64,000 bases of DNA from DAOUJI01 sp965237875 (GCA_965237875.1 CBDEGP010000002.1:1736001-1800000); one strand, 5' to 3'. Shown: positions 8,245 through 16,891, counted from the stretch's first letter. Made by a program: numbers and translations. Notes: generated by a model not told the origin, from the letters alone.

Positions 8245-8442
8245 CGCTTGCAAATTGTGCGTATTTCCGGAAAGGGACTGGCGTGCCCAGTCGGCTCCGG
8301 TCCTCGTATGCACGCAACCGAAAGGCGGCAATGTATGCGGCACGCGCCCAACGAGTCAGGGTCTTTCGATGGTCAGATGGCTTGTTTGCCCCGTTCGTGG
8401 TGAGCAGAGTTATGTCCGCGGGCCGGGGCCGAGCGTCGGCAA

Positions 8443-8737
8443 GTAACTGAAAGCAGTTACATGAAAGCTCCCCTCGACCCTGTCATTCTGAGCGCAGCGA
8501 AGAATCTAAGGAGGCCCACCACAGGCTGGCGCCGTCCCAGCAATGGGTCCTCGCTTCATGGGCGTTGCATTTTTTCGGGCGGGCTTTGTGATCAACCTCT
8601 TTAGATTCTTCACGCCGCTGCGCAGCGTTCAGAATGACAGTGTTGGGGGCGTTCGGAAAGATGTGGACATGGCCTTGGTCTGTCGTAGGGGTGACCGGCG
8701 GTCGCCTAGGCCCATCTGAGAGCAGTTACTTGAAAGC
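8443..8737. repeat. Repeat-bounded segment
   Basis: A 16-17 bp direct repeat, AGCAGTTAC(A/T)TGAAAGC, occurs near 8452 and again at 8721-8737. The left copy is preceded by GTAACTG, forming a small hairpin GTAACTG-AAAG-CAGTTAC (8443-8460). Between the copies lies the long palindrome at 8480-8640. No coding region is seen between 8245 and 8852. Confidence 0.45.
8480..8640. repeat. 161-bp imperfect palindromic intergenic repeat
   Basis: Left arm CTGTCATTCTGAGCGCAGCG…AAGAATCTAAGGAGG pairs with the right arm CCTCTTTAGATTCTT…GCGCAGCGTTCAGAATGACAG. The arms are about 35-45 bp and differ by a few substitutions and a short insertion; about 80 bp of unrelated sequence separates them. It looks like a dispersed MITE/REP-type element and has no coding capacity. 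Confidence 0.7.
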
Positions 8738-8852
8738 CAGTCGAACCACCCTTCGACAAGCTCAGCGCCTGCCCCGTACTCGATACGGGGGCGAACGGAA
8801 AATAAGGAGAAACGAGTACAATCGAAAGACCCTCCCCAACGAGCACACGCGG

Positions 8853-8881
8853 TTGACACATTTTCACGCCTATGATATATT
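8853..8881 (+). promoter_or_regulatory. Sigma70-type promoter of infC-rpmI-rplT
   Basis: TTGACA (8853-8858), a 17-bp spacer and TATATT (8876-8881). The expected transcript would start near 8888 and begins with a small hairpin CTGAAC-CGACC-GTTCAG (8891-8907) before the Shine-Dalgarno sequence. This gives a leader of about 50 nt. Confidence 0.75.
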
Positions 8882-8936
8882 TCCCCGATACTGAACCGAC
8901 CGTTCAGCGGTTACTCGTTTTCGGAGGACAGAGCGC

Positions 8937-9509
8937 ATAGCCCGGGACTATAGAGTAAACGAAAGAATTCGAGCGCCGGAAGTTATGGTGATCGCCGATG
9001 ACGGCGAGCAGGTCGGGACCATGACCGTGCCTCAAGCCCTGACTCTGGCAAGAGGGCGTGGGCTGGATCTGGTGGAAGTGCAGCCCAACGGCGAGCCCCC
9101 TGTGTGCCGGATTCTAGACTACGGGAAGCTCCGATACCTCTCCTCCAAAAAAGAGCGGGAAGCCAAGAAGACCCATAAAAACACACCCTTCAAAGAAGTC
9201 AGGTTCCGGACCCGGATCGGAGTTCACGACTTCGATTCGAAGCTGCGTAAGGTCAAGGAGTTCATCGGCGACGGCTCGAAGGTGAAAGTGGCCGTCGTCT
9301 TTCGCGGCAGGGAAGTCACTCACCGGGACCTGGGAGTGGCCCTGCTGAAAAGGGTCGCCGATGAAGTCGATGAGGTGGCCAGGGTGGAGGGACCGCCCTC
9401 CCTCGAAGGCAGGTTCCTGTCCGTGGTGCTGACCCCCGGACCCAAGAAAATCAAGAAAGAGACGGCCAACGGGACCGATGCCCAAGCAGAAAACACACAA
9501 GGGAGCTAG
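8937..9509 (+). CDS. infC: Translation initiation factor IF-3, AUA start
   Basis: Binds the 30S subunit and checks the start codon and initiator tRNA. The frame from ATA 8937 gives 190 residues starting (M)ARDYRVNERIRAPEVMVI, which lines up with the N-terminus of known IF-3 proteins. GGAGG lies 9 bases upstream of that ATA, and the only in-frame ATG (8985) would cut off the first 16 conserved residues. No ATG, GTG or TTG exists in frame between the upstream stop (8892) and 8985. Use of a rare start codon is a known autoregulatory feature of infC. Later blocks LDLVEVQPNGEPPVCRILDYGK and the C-terminal domain are normal. It overlaps rpmI by 32 bp. Confidence 0.93.
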   Translation: MARDYRVNERIRAPEVMVIADDGEQVGTMTVPQALTLARGRGLDLVEVQPNGEPPVCRILDYGKLRYLSSKKEREAKKTHKNTPFKEVRFRTRIGVHDFDSKLRKVKEFIGDGSKVKVAVVFRGREVTHRDLGVALLKRVADEVDEVARVEGPPSLEGRFLSVVLTPGPKKIKKETANGTDAQAENTQGS

Positions 9510-9678
9510 CGCCCGCTTCTACGTAACCGGCACCGGCAAGCTGATGCGCCGGAAGCGGATGAGCAGTCACCTCCGCAGAAAGAAACCAAAGAAAGTCCGC
9601 CGTCAGTTCGCGGGAAAGTTGCCCTTGGACAAAGCTGACGTCCCCCGAATTCAGAAGCTTCTGCCCTACAGCGGCTAA
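9478..9678 (+). CDS. rpmI: 50S ribosomal protein L35
   Basis: 66-residue basic protein of the large subunit. MPKQKTHKGASARF and the KRMSSHLRRKKPKKVRR region are typical of L35. The start codon lies inside the end of infC, out of frame, so translation is probably coupled. It is the second gene of the classic infC-rpmI-rplT operon. Confidence 0.95.
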   Translation: MPKQKTHKGASARFYVTGTGKLMRRKRMSSHLRRKKPKKVRRQFAGKLPLDKADVPRIQKLLPYSG

Positions 9679-9700
9679 GCGCGCCTCTTAGGAGAATATC

Positions 9701-10054
9701 GTGGCAAGAGTCAAACGCGGAGTCACTAAACACCGCCGCCACAAGAAAATACTGGCCTTGGCCCGCGGCTACCGCGGCTCTTCAAGCCGTAACTACAAGT
9801 GGGCCAAAGAAGCCGTCATACACGCCTGGGCCCATGCCTACCGTCACCGCAGAGAGAGAAAAGGTGACTTCCGGCGGCTCTGGATACTCAGAATAAACGC
9901 CGCCGCAAGGCAGGCCGGAATCACCTACCACCAGCTCATCCATGGGCTGCGCGTCGCCAACATGGAGATCAACCGCAAGATGCTGGCGGACTTGGCCGTC
10001 AAGGACCCCAAGGCTTTCGACGACCTTGTGGGAGTGGCCCGGGCCAACATTTAG
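9701..10054 (+). CDS. rplT: 50S ribosomal protein L20
   Basis: 117-residue large-subunit assembly protein. The GTG start at 9701 follows AGGAG by about 6 bases; the protein begins MARVKRGVTKHRRHKKIL and contains RGYRGSSSRNYKWAKEAV and LWILRINAAARQ, all conserved in L20. In many bacteria L20 represses this operon by binding its leader or an internal site; no clear mimic was identified here. An intrinsic terminator follows 27 bp after the stop. Confidence 0.96.
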   Translation: MARVKRGVTKHRRHKKILALARGYRGSSSRNYKWAKEAVIHAWAHAYRHRRERKGDFRRLWILRINAAARQAGITYHQLIHGLRVANMEINRKMLADLAVKDPKAFDDLVGVARANI

Positions 10055-10081
10055 CCGAGCGTCAGCTACAAGGCGGTAAAG

Positions 10082-10106
10082 GGCCCCAAGCGCTTGGGGC
10101 CTTTTT
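10082..10106 (+). terminator. Intrinsic terminator of the infC operon
   Basis: Perfect GGCCCCAAGC/GCTTGGGGCC stem (10082-10101) followed by five T. It also lies immediately after the stop of the convergent sco gene and may serve as terminator on both strands. Confidence 0.88.
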
Positions 10107-10107
10107 C

Positions 10108-10821
10108 TTATGAGGCCTCTTCCATCAGAATCCGCAAGTCGTTGACCACGTCGCCGGGGTCGAGGAAGAGGTTGTTGAACAGGACCCGCCTGGCGCCGGA
10201 AGCGTCTATCAAGAAGATGGGCGCAGTGTGGCCCACCAAGTAGCCGGAGTCCGACGCCTCCAGCGTATCCTGGTCCAGCGAATGGTCGTATCCCTCCGGG
10301 TGGTCATGCGGGCCGTACCGGTAGACTATATCAGCATCTTTGCGTGCATCGGAGTCAACGTCAGTGACCACCGGGGCCAACCAGTACTGGCTCCAGATGG
10401 GGCTCAGGTCCTCCTCGGCGCCTATCAAGTAATGCCACCGCCCCTCCATGCCCATGTACCGGGTGTACTCCCGAACCCGCTGCATGGAGTCTCCTCGAGG
10501 GTCCACCGATATGGTGAGGAAGTTGACCCTTCCAGCTTCTTCGGGACCGAGCATCATGTGGGCCTGCTGGAGATTGGCCGTGACCAGGGGGCATACGTCG
10601 GGGCAGTTGGTGTAGAGAAAGGTCAGCAAAACGACCTCCCCCCGGAAGTCCAATAGAGAAACCGACTCTCCGTTGTGGTCAATCAGGGTGAACTCCGGCG
10701 CCGGATCAGGATTGAGCTCCGTTCCATGGAACTCGGGGCCGGAAGCGCCGGAGCATGACCCGGCAAACAAGAAAGTCAGAGCCGTAAGCGCTCCGGCTCT
10801 GACTGCGGCGCCGACATTCAT
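10108..10821 (-). CDS. SCO1/SenC family copper chaperone lipoprotein
   Basis: Delivers copper to the CuA site of cytochrome oxidase subunit II. Reading from ATG 10821 (MNVGAAVRAG) gives 237 residues with a signal segment ending in a lipobox-like AGSC at about residue 23. A longer upstream start would add an Arg/Trp-rich shadow overlapping the neighbouring gene. The copper ligands are TNCPDVCP (Cys-x3-Cys) and the distal His in VGHTAPIFLID. It lies at the end of the minus-strand oxidase region, 10 bp after a small membrane protein gene. Confidence 0.9.
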   Translation of the reverse strand: MNVGAAVRAGALTALTFLFAGSCSGASGPEFHGTELNPDPAPEFTLIDHNGESVSLLDFRGEVVLLTFLYTNCPDVCPLVTANLQQAHMMLGPEEAGRVNFLTISVDPRGDSMQRVREYTRYMGMEGRWHYLIGAEEDLSPIWSQYWLAPVVTDVDSDARKDADIVYRYGPHDHPEGYDHSLDQDTLEASDSGYLVGHTAPIFLIDASGARRVLFNNLFLDPGDVVNDLRILMEEAS

Positions 10822-10831
10822 GACGGTTGGG

Positions 10832-11029
10832 CTAGCGTCTAGAAGCCGACAACAGCGCTGCCAACGACGGGATTCCCACGACCAGGGCCATGCCGATGAT
10901 GATCGCTCCCCAGATCCCGCCCGTTGTCTCATTCAACACTATGAATATGACCCCTAGTCCTCCGCCCCACACGACCACGAACAGAGCGGCCAGTAGGGGG
11001 AGGGCCATTGCCAGAGGCGGTCGCTGCAT
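10832..11029 (-). CDS. Small two-helix membrane protein
   Basis: 65 residues, almost all in two hydrophobic segments (about 7-32 and 39-60) with a short polar loop, NETTGG. Not recognised as a named family. It sits 10 bp ahead of the sco gene and shares its strand, so a role in oxidase assembly or copper handling is plausible but only by position. Confidence 0.7.
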   Translation of the reverse strand: MQRPPLAMALPLLAALFVVVWGGGLGVIFIVLNETTGGIWGAIIIGMALVVGIPSLAALLSASRR

Positions 11030-11153
11030 TGCGTTCGTTTACACTCCCTTGTGGGTTTCAAAAGGGTTTCTGATTCAGCGGTTAAACGATAACACATACG
11101 GTCTCACGTTTCCACCGCACCGGTACGACCGGCGTTCCTCAACCGGGTTATCT

Positions 11154-11450
11154 TCACCCCTGCATTATTCCTCTAATGGTAAGTTGGCGCCTGAGGTAGT
11201 CCATGTCGCGGTCGCCCTTGATGGCGTTGCAGGTGTGGCACATGAGTTCAAGGTTGCCAACGGAATCCTGTCCGTCCCGGGAGCGGGGCGTTATGTGGTC
11301 TACGGTTAGAACATGGAGAGGGAGTTCGTACAAGCGCCCGGCGCAACGCCGCTGCTGACTGGCGTATAGAAGCTCCTTATCAGATTGCGGATTGATGGCG
11401 CTTAGCAGCGTGAGGTCGGTGCGTTTAGGCGGCGCGGACTCCGTCCTCAA
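11154..11450 (-). CDS. HNH endonuclease domain, downstream half of a split methyltransferase-HNH gene
   Basis: 98-residue frame with a complete HNH core: TVDHITPRSRDGQDSVGNLELMC followed by HTCNAIKGDRD. The first Cys of the usual CxxC pair is in RRCAGRL, but the second is missing. It opens at a TTG with no visible Shine-Dalgarno. It is in the same frame as the methyltransferase upstream; the 25 codons between its TTG and the TAG at 11526-11528 are open and read DRAKRELQIPLDGGNGRAW… . The HNH part thus looks like the C-terminal domain of one 499-residue protein interrupted by a single stop. It may not be translated alone. Confidence 0.7.
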   Translation of the reverse strand: MRTESAPPKRTDLTLLSAINPQSDKELLYASQQRRCAGRLYELPLHVLTVDHITPRSRDGQDSVGNLELMCHTCNAIKGDRDMDYLRRQLTIRGIMQG

Positions 11451-11525
11451 ACTTTGACTCCAGTCTTCCCAGGCCCGGCCGTTGCCGCCGTCGAGGGGTA
11501 TTTGCAGCTCGCGCTTGGCCCGGTC

Positions 11526-12656
11526 CTAGAGAACTTCCGCCGTTTGCGGAAGTATGTCTATGCCAATCCACTGCCGGCCGAGCTTCTCGGCTGCGATGCA
11601 AGCGGTGGCGCAGCCGCAGAAGGGGTCTAGGACAAAGTCATTGTCTCTCGATGAAGCGTTGATGATGCGTTCCAGCAAGGCAACCGGCTTTTGGGTCCTC
11701 CAGCCGGTGCGTTCCCTTGCCCGGGGAGAAATGGGGGATATATCCGTCCATAGGTTTGAAGGGACCTGTCCAGGGTTGCTGGCCACGTAGCGCTTGAGTC
11801 TAGGCGCTCCTTCTCCGGAAGGATAGTGAATGAACCCAGCAGAGTCGAGAGCCTCCAGTCGAGCTAAAGGACTCACTATGCTCCGGTAGCCGGGGATGAA
11901 GTGTTCTTCAATCCAAACGGCGTAACTCCCGTTCTTAGGGACTGCCCAATGCCTATTGATCCTGTTGGGGTCATGCCCGCGCCAGACTTGACTGCTTTCG
12001 CCCGTCCTGACTTCTGCGGCGGTCAGGTGTCCAACTTGATAGGCTCCTCTTTCGTCTTCGTGGCGATAAAATGCGCTCACGTAGTTTCTATCAAGAGGAG
12101 TCCGAACTTGGGCGTCATTTATCCGGGCTTGTGAACCGTAGAACAGGATATTGTCGCAGACGTTGCCGAAAGTGCGGGAATCGTTGTGGGCCGAGGTGCG
12201 CTGCCAGGTGATTTGCGCCTTGTAGGACTGTTCTCCAAACATGGCGTCCATAATCGCCTTAAGATAGTGAGAGGCGTGAGGGTCGCAGTGCAGATAGATG
12301 CTCCCCGTAGATTTCAACACACGGTGCAGTTCTATCAGCCGGATGCTCATAAAGGTGAGGTAGCCGGCCATGCTCTCACTGTGGGCCAGCTTGGCCCCGT
12401 TGATGAGGTGGTACAGGGCCGGACGGCGAATTTCAATCTCCTCAATCCATTCCTGCTTCATGTCGCGCAGAGTCCAAACATCGTCGAACTCGGCGCCCCG
12501 GGCCTCACTGTCCAGAGGGGCTGCATAGGTCTGGTCGGACTTGAAGGGCGGGTCCAGGTATATTAAATCTACCCACTCGGAGTTAATGCCACGGAGGATA
12601 TCCAGGTTATCCCCGGTGAAGATGGTGCGGCTGGGCACATTGCAGGCATTCAGCAT
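11526..12656 (-). CDS. Site-specific DNA methyltransferase (N4/N6, beta-class layout), ends at an in-frame TAG
   Basis: 376 residues that would methylate an exocyclic amino group of adenine or cytosine. The catalytic motif YLDPPFKSD lies near residue 35; the AdoMet-binding motif DPFCGCATACIAAEKLGRQWIGIDI is at the C-terminus, the order of the beta class. Other family blocks are VLKSTGSIYLHCDP, KRYVASNPGQVPSNLW and TGWRTQKPVALLERII. It stops abruptly 8 residues after IGIDI, where homologues normally go on, and an HNH domain follows in the same frame after the TAG. Upstream is a GCCCCG/CGGGGC hairpin (12677-12692). No separate restriction gene lies beside it. Confidence 0.88.
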   Translation of the reverse strand: MLNACNVPSRTIFTGDNLDILRGINSEWVDLIYLDPPFKSDQTYAAPLDSEARGAEFDDVWTLRDMKQEWIEEIEIRRPALYHLINGAKLAHSESMAGYLTFMSIRLIELHRVLKSTGSIYLHCDPHASHYLKAIMDAMFGEQSYKAQITWQRTSAHNDSRTFGNVCDNILFYGSQARINDAQVRTPLDRNYVSAFYRHEDERGAYQVGHLTAAEVRTGESSQVWRGHDPNRINRHWAVPKNGSYAVWIEEHFIPGYRSIVSPLARLEALDSAGFIHYPSGEGAPRLKRYVASNPGQVPSNLWTDISPISPRARERTGWRTQKPVALLERIINASSRDNDFVLDPFCGCATACIAAEKLGRQWIGIDILPQTAEVL

Positions 12657-12793
12657 AGTTAAGGCGCCGGAACAACGCCCCGTATCCGGGGCATTCTTGG
12701 GATGCTGGTAAAGGTCAGCAACTTAGGCAATGTTAGTGTCAGCCGTTTCACCCTGTCAACGGGCTTGTTTCACCAATGGCCTGCGTTTCCGAA

Positions 12794-13615
12794 TCAGGAG
12801 CCGGTGGCCGTGGGGCGGTTGGAGGCGTCCTCCTGGTTGGCCCATATCAGGAAGATGACGGCCAGCGCGCCTACGAAGAAGAGGCCGCCGGGCACCCACA
12901 TGATAATGCCGCCAATCTGCTGGTCCGACACCACCGACGTGCCCCAGATCCGCGGGGCCTCGGCGTACCACTCGTATATGCCCGCGTCGCTGAATGTAAT
13001 CAGCGCGCCGAGAATGGTCGGGACAGTGGGTTGGGCAATCAGATAGACCATTTGGACCAGATAGGAAGGCCGGGGAAGCTCCGTCAGACGGCTCATTAAG
13101 GGCCACCAGAGAAGAAGCCCCCCGCCTATGAAAAGGATGTGCTCCAGGATGTGTATCCCCCGGTCCCTCAGCGCGCCGTCGTACAGGGCGGGGACATGCC
13201 ACAGGACAAAGATGAAGTTGAAGATAAAAAAGGCGGGAATCGGCCGGGTGATGAAGCGCAGAGCCGGCAATATTCGACGCCCTCTGATCAGAGGCCGGAC
13301 CAGCCAGGGAGGGGCGCCAGCCAGCAAAAGCGGCGGCGAGACCAGGGTCAACAGCAGGTGCTGGACCATGTGGGCTGAGAAGAGATACTTGTCTCCCAGC
13401 TCATGGAGAGGCGACAGGAGCGCGACGAAGAGGACCAGGATTCCGGTGAGAAACAGGGCGACCTGGCCTGAACCTGGGTCATCGGACCCTTGAAAACGCT
13501 TCCTCAAAGGGCCGACGCCGAGAAGGTACAGGGCCGTGATTGCCAGAAGACCTATGACAACGCTGGGGTGGGCGTGCCATTCCGTCCAGGAGAATTGGAC
13601 CTCAAGCTCAGGCAA
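12794..13615 (-). CDS. ctaG: Cytochrome c oxidase assembly factor CtaG (caa3 type)
   Basis: 273-residue polytopic membrane protein of the Bacillus CtaG family, needed for caa3 oxidase assembly, probably in copper delivery to subunit I. About seven hydrophobic helices are visible. Conserved family text includes FSAHMVQHLLLTLVSPPLLLAGAP, VLWHVPALYDGAL, and SDQQIGGIIMWVPGG near the end; the His and Met residues in these are candidate copper ligands. It follows ctaF by 66 bp and is the last oxidase gene in the operon. Confidence 0.93.
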   Translation of the reverse strand: MPELEVQFSWTEWHAHPSVVIGLLAITALYLLGVGPLRKRFQGSDDPGSGQVALFLTGILVLFVALLSPLHELGDKYLFSAHMVQHLLLTLVSPPLLLAGAPPWLVRPLIRGRRILPALRFITRPIPAFFIFNFIFVLWHVPALYDGALRDRGIHILEHILFIGGGLLLWWPLMSRLTELPRPSYLVQMVYLIAQPTVPTILGALITFSDAGIYEWYAEAPRIWGTSVVSDQQIGGIIMWVPGGLFFVGALAVIFLIWANQEDASNRPTATGS

Positions 13616-13681
13616 CTGCGTCTCCTAAACAGCTTCCGGCGGGTGAATCAGACGGCAACCTGGCCGGAGACGCATCGCAGC

Positions 13682-14134
13682 CTAGGAGCGTGGAGAAGGG
13701 TGGCCGGTCCAACGCAAGTCGCCCAGGTCTCCCAGGTCAATAGAAGCCGATGCGAGACCCTCAGGCTCCTCTCTGATAATGGCGCCCTGCTCTTCATCCT
13801 CAGCCGTGGGATTGGCTTTGGCTGAAAGGACCTGGAACATAGCCAATAAAGCCACGGTCACCGCTAGGGCAAGCATCAGCCCGCCGATGAAGACGGTTGA
13901 GAAGAGGCGGTGGTCGAATTTAAGGTGCATGTAAAACAGGATCACCAGGGCAAACTTTGCTATCGACAGGATGAGGAATATGGCGAGGAAGGCCGGTTTC
14001 AGCGCGTCGATGTAGAAGACCAAGACCTCTGCGCCGGTCAGAACAGCCAGCGTAAGGGCCACCTTAACATAGGTGGCGGGCGTCGGGTGCGCCCCGTGAC
14101 TTGCCTCGTGGTTCATATTAGGACTCTGAGCCAT
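13682..14134 (-). CDS. ctaF: Cytochrome c oxidase subunit IV
   Basis: 150 residues: a His-rich N-terminal tail, three membrane helices (about 22-43, 47-70, 78-103) and an acidic C-terminal tail of about 45 residues. LSIAKFALVILFYMHLKFDH is typical of prokaryotic COX4. A GAGG lies upstream of ATG 14134. It sits 20 bp after ctaE, in the usual order for caa3 operons. Confidence 0.88.
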   Translation of the reverse strand: MAQSPNMNHEASHGAHPTPATYVKVALTLAVLTGAEVLVFYIDALKPAFLAIFLILSIAKFALVILFYMHLKFDHRLFSTVFIGGLMLALAVTVALLAMFQVLSAKANPTAEDEEQGAIIREEPEGLASASIDLGDLGDLRWTGHPSPRS

Positions 14135-14154
14135 GCCGGTCCCTCTTGCCGTTC

Positions 14155-14877
14155 TTAGGTTACTCCGACTCCAACCAGATACACCACCGCAAAGATGACA
14201 ATCCAGACGATGTCAACAAAGTGCCAATACAGGGCGGCTAGGTCCACACTCAGGGCCTGCCGGTCGGTCAACTCCCGCTGGGCCTTCCTACCTCCCCACA
14301 GGGAGTAGCCCAGAAGCGACAGGAGCCAAATGACTCCGACGGTTACGTGGGCCCCGTGGAATCCCGTCAAGGTGAAGAAGGTTGTGCCGAAGAGGTTGGT
14401 CTTGGGAGTCAGGCCGTACTCCGCCTCATACTCCGCCTCCCCGTGCATGCAAGCCTCGTCCGGGTGCAGGGGAATCTTGTCAGCTTGCACAGGGCATTCG
14501 ACGACCTGTTCATGGTTGGCGAACTCGTAGAACTCGAAGGTCTGGAAGGCCAGGAAAGTAGCTCCCAGCAGGGCTGTCGAAAGGAGCCATATCCGGAACC
14601 CCTTCATGTCGCCCCGGTTGATGGAGGCGTAAGCCAGCACCATCGACATGCTGGACATCAGCAAGACGAAGGTGCTTACCGAGGTCGTGGGTATGTCGAA
14701 CACGTCTTGCGGGAAGGGTCCCACAATGCTCTGACCCCGATATATCAGGTACGTGGCTATCAGGCTGCCGAAGAACAAGCAGTCGGAGCCCAGGAATAGC
14801 CACATGAGCATCTTCCTGTGGTTTAGCCCGGTGGTGGTTTCTTCCACCGCAGTGTGATGTCCGTGCTGGTCCTGCAA
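14155..14877 (-). CDS. ctaE: Cytochrome c oxidase subunit III
   Basis: 240-residue membrane subunit of the heme-copper oxidase. Hydrophobic helices and the family blocks WLFLGSDCLFFGSLIATYL, GFHGAHVTVGVIWL and LYWHFVDIVWIVIF are present. A polar insert between helices (about residues 120-150, containing CPVQ…EACMHGEAEYEAEYG, with two Cys and several acidic residues) is longer than in typical subunit III. Co-transcribed with ctaD, 29 bp after its stop. Confidence 0.93.
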   Translation of the reverse strand: MQDQHGHHTAVEETTTGLNHRKMLMWLFLGSDCLFFGSLIATYLIYRGQSIVGPFPQDVFDIPTTSVSTFVLLMSSMSMVLAYASINRGDMKGFRIWLLSTALLGATFLAFQTFEFYEFANHEQVVECPVQADKIPLHPDEACMHGEAEYEAEYGLTPKTNLFGTTFFTLTGFHGAHVTVGVIWLLSLLGYSLWGGRKAQRELTDRQALSVDLAALYWHFVDIVWIVIFAVVYLVGVGVT

Positions 14878-14906
14878 CTACGCGCTCCCCATCTGACTAT
14901 TCGCCG

Positions 14907-16832
14907 TTACTCGTCGGGTCCTTCCGGCTCTGATGCAGGTTCGAATGACCAGGAGTATATGCCCACCATGGCCATGGCCATTCCGACCGCCGCCAAGGCC
15001 CAGGTTGTCGCCTCATGAAAGATGGCCCCGTAGGCGGCCACGGTCATGCCCCCGGCCACCATGAAGGGCCAGTAGGAGAGACCCGGCATGTGAATCCCGT
15101 GGCCTCCGCCATGTCCTTCACCGTGCCCTTCCGAATGATGCTCGTGGGCGTCCGCTTCAGCCGAACCTCCGGCCACTGGCGCCGGACCTTCGCGGTGTTC
15201 TCCGGACCCGTACTTCTCTTCCCAGAAGGCGTCACGGGAGTGCACAGTGGGAATCTCTTCAAAGTTGTAGTGGGGCGGGGGCGATGAGATGGACCATTCC
15301 AAGGTCCTGGCGTCCCAGGGGTCGTTGGGGGCCTTCTCACCCTTCTTCAGGCTGCGGAACACATTATGCAGGAAGATGAGGGTGGATGAGGCCATGAGGA
15401 ACGCGCCGACGGTGGCGAGCAAGTTGAGGTTGTCCCATCCCATGCCCTCTGCGTAGGTGTAAATCCGGCGGGGCATTCCATCCATGCCCAGGTTGTGCAT
15501 GGGGAAAAAGGTGATGTTCATGCCCAGGAACATCACCCAGAAATGAAGCTTGCCCAGACCTTCGTTGAGCATCTTGCCCGTGAACTTGGGAAACCAATAG
15601 TAGAGTCCCCCAAACAGGCCCCAGATGGCGCCGCCAAACAACACGTAGTGAAGGTGGGCGACGATGAAATAGGTGTCTTGCTGCTGATTGTCCGACGGAG
15701 CAGACGAGTGCATGATTCCGCTTAATCCGCCCACGATGAACAGTATTACGAACCCAATGGCGAAAAGCATGGGGGTGGTGAACCTGATTTGGCCCCCCCA
15801 CATGGTGGCTATCCAGTTGAAGATTTTCACGCCGGTGGGAATGGCGATGGTCATTGTGCTCAGTGCAAAGGCCGCATTGGCGTAGGGGCCCAGTCCCACC
15901 GTGAACATGTGGTGGCTCCATACGCCCCATCCCAGGAAACCTATGATCACTCCTGAAAGCACCACCACCGGATAGCCGAACAGGGGTTTCCGAGAGAAGG
16001 TGGGTATGATTTCGGTCACTATTCCCATGGCAGGCAAGATGAGGATGTAGACCTCAGGGTGTCCGAACACCCAGAAGATGTGCTGCCACAGAATCGGGTC
16101 TCCGTTAGCCACCGGATTAAAGAAATTGAAACCGAAATTCCGGTCCATGAAGAGTTCTATCAGCCCCACGGTGATGACCGGCATGGCCAGCATGATCAGC
16201 AGCGAGGTGACCAGGGTCATCCATACGAAAACAGGCATGCGCATCAGGCGCATGCCTGGAGCCCGCATGTTGACGATGGTCACTATGAAGTTGAAGGCCG
16301 CTATCATGGACGCGGTGCCCAGAGTTCCGAGGCCCACGGTGTAGAAGTCCATCCCCGGGCCCGGGTTGTAGGTATCCCCCGTGAGGTTGGCGTAGCCGAA
16401 CCATCCGGCGTCGGGCGACACGGCGCCTGCCAGCCAGCCCGTGTTCAATACGATGCCGCCGCCCAGGAACAACCAGTAGGAAAGTGCGTTCATCCTGGGG
16501 AACGCTACGTCCCTGGCTCCAATCATCAGAGGAATCATGTAGTTGAAGAAGGCGGCGCCCATCGGCATAATGGCCAGGAAAATCATGCTCAGCGCGTGCA
16601 TCGTGAACAGCTGGCTGAATACTTCCGGGCTGACGATGGCCTGTTCCGGCCTGGCCAGCTGCACCCTCATCATCAGGGCTTCGACTCCAGCCAGCAGGAA
16701 GAATATGAAGGCCGTCACACCGTAGAGGATTCCTATCCTCTTGTGGTCGACCGTGGTGATCCAGCCCCATACACCCTCGTAGGAGGTGGGCCTCCTTAGA
16801 GCGCCGCTTATGGTTTCAGTCAAGGTCACCAT
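14907..16832 (-). CDS. ctaD: Cytochrome c oxidase subunit I (A1-type)
   Basis: 641-residue catalytic subunit that reduces oxygen and pumps protons. Heme a ligands are in FTMHALSMIF and the distal LHYVLFGG block; the binuclear centre has FGHPEVYILILP (His-Tyr cross-link pair and the A1-type Glu), SHHMFTVG for CuB and HLHY for heme a3. Beyond the 12-helix core there is a His-rich linker (AHEHHSEGHGEGHGGGHG) and two further hydrophobic segments, as in subunit I/III-type extensions. A good Shine-Dalgarno (AGAGGAG) precedes ATG 16832. Confidence 0.96.
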   Translation of the reverse strand: MVTLTETISGALRRPTSYEGVWGWITTVDHKRIGILYGVTAFIFFLLAGVEALMMRVQLARPEQAIVSPEVFSQLFTMHALSMIFLAIMPMGAAFFNYMIPLMIGARDVAFPRMNALSYWLFLGGGIVLNTGWLAGAVSPDAGWFGYANLTGDTYNPGPGMDFYTVGLGTLGTASMIAAFNFIVTIVNMRAPGMRLMRMPVFVWMTLVTSLLIMLAMPVITVGLIELFMDRNFGFNFFNPVANGDPILWQHIFWVFGHPEVYILILPAMGIVTEIIPTFSRKPLFGYPVVVLSGVIIGFLGWGVWSHHMFTVGLGPYANAAFALSTMTIAIPTGVKIFNWIATMWGGQIRFTTPMLFAIGFVILFIVGGLSGIMHSSAPSDNQQQDTYFIVAHLHYVLFGGAIWGLFGGLYYWFPKFTGKMLNEGLGKLHFWVMFLGMNITFFPMHNLGMDGMPRRIYTYAEGMGWDNLNLLATVGAFLMASSTLIFLHNVFRSLKKGEKAPNDPWDARTLEWSISSPPPHYNFEEIPTVHSRDAFWEEKYGSGEHREGPAPVAGGSAEADAHEHHSEGHGEGHGGGHGIHMPGLSYWPFMVAGGMTVAAYGAIFHEATTWALAAVGMAMAMVGIYSWSFEPASEPEGPDE

Positions 16833-16891
16833 AGCACTCCTCTAAATGTCGCGCCGGATCGTGGTCATCATCACTATTTTATCGCACTGAA

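Noticed and set aside
16059..16799. 246-codon open frame on the plus strand
   Set aside because: Shadow of ctaD, rich in His and Gly because of codon bias; no family match.
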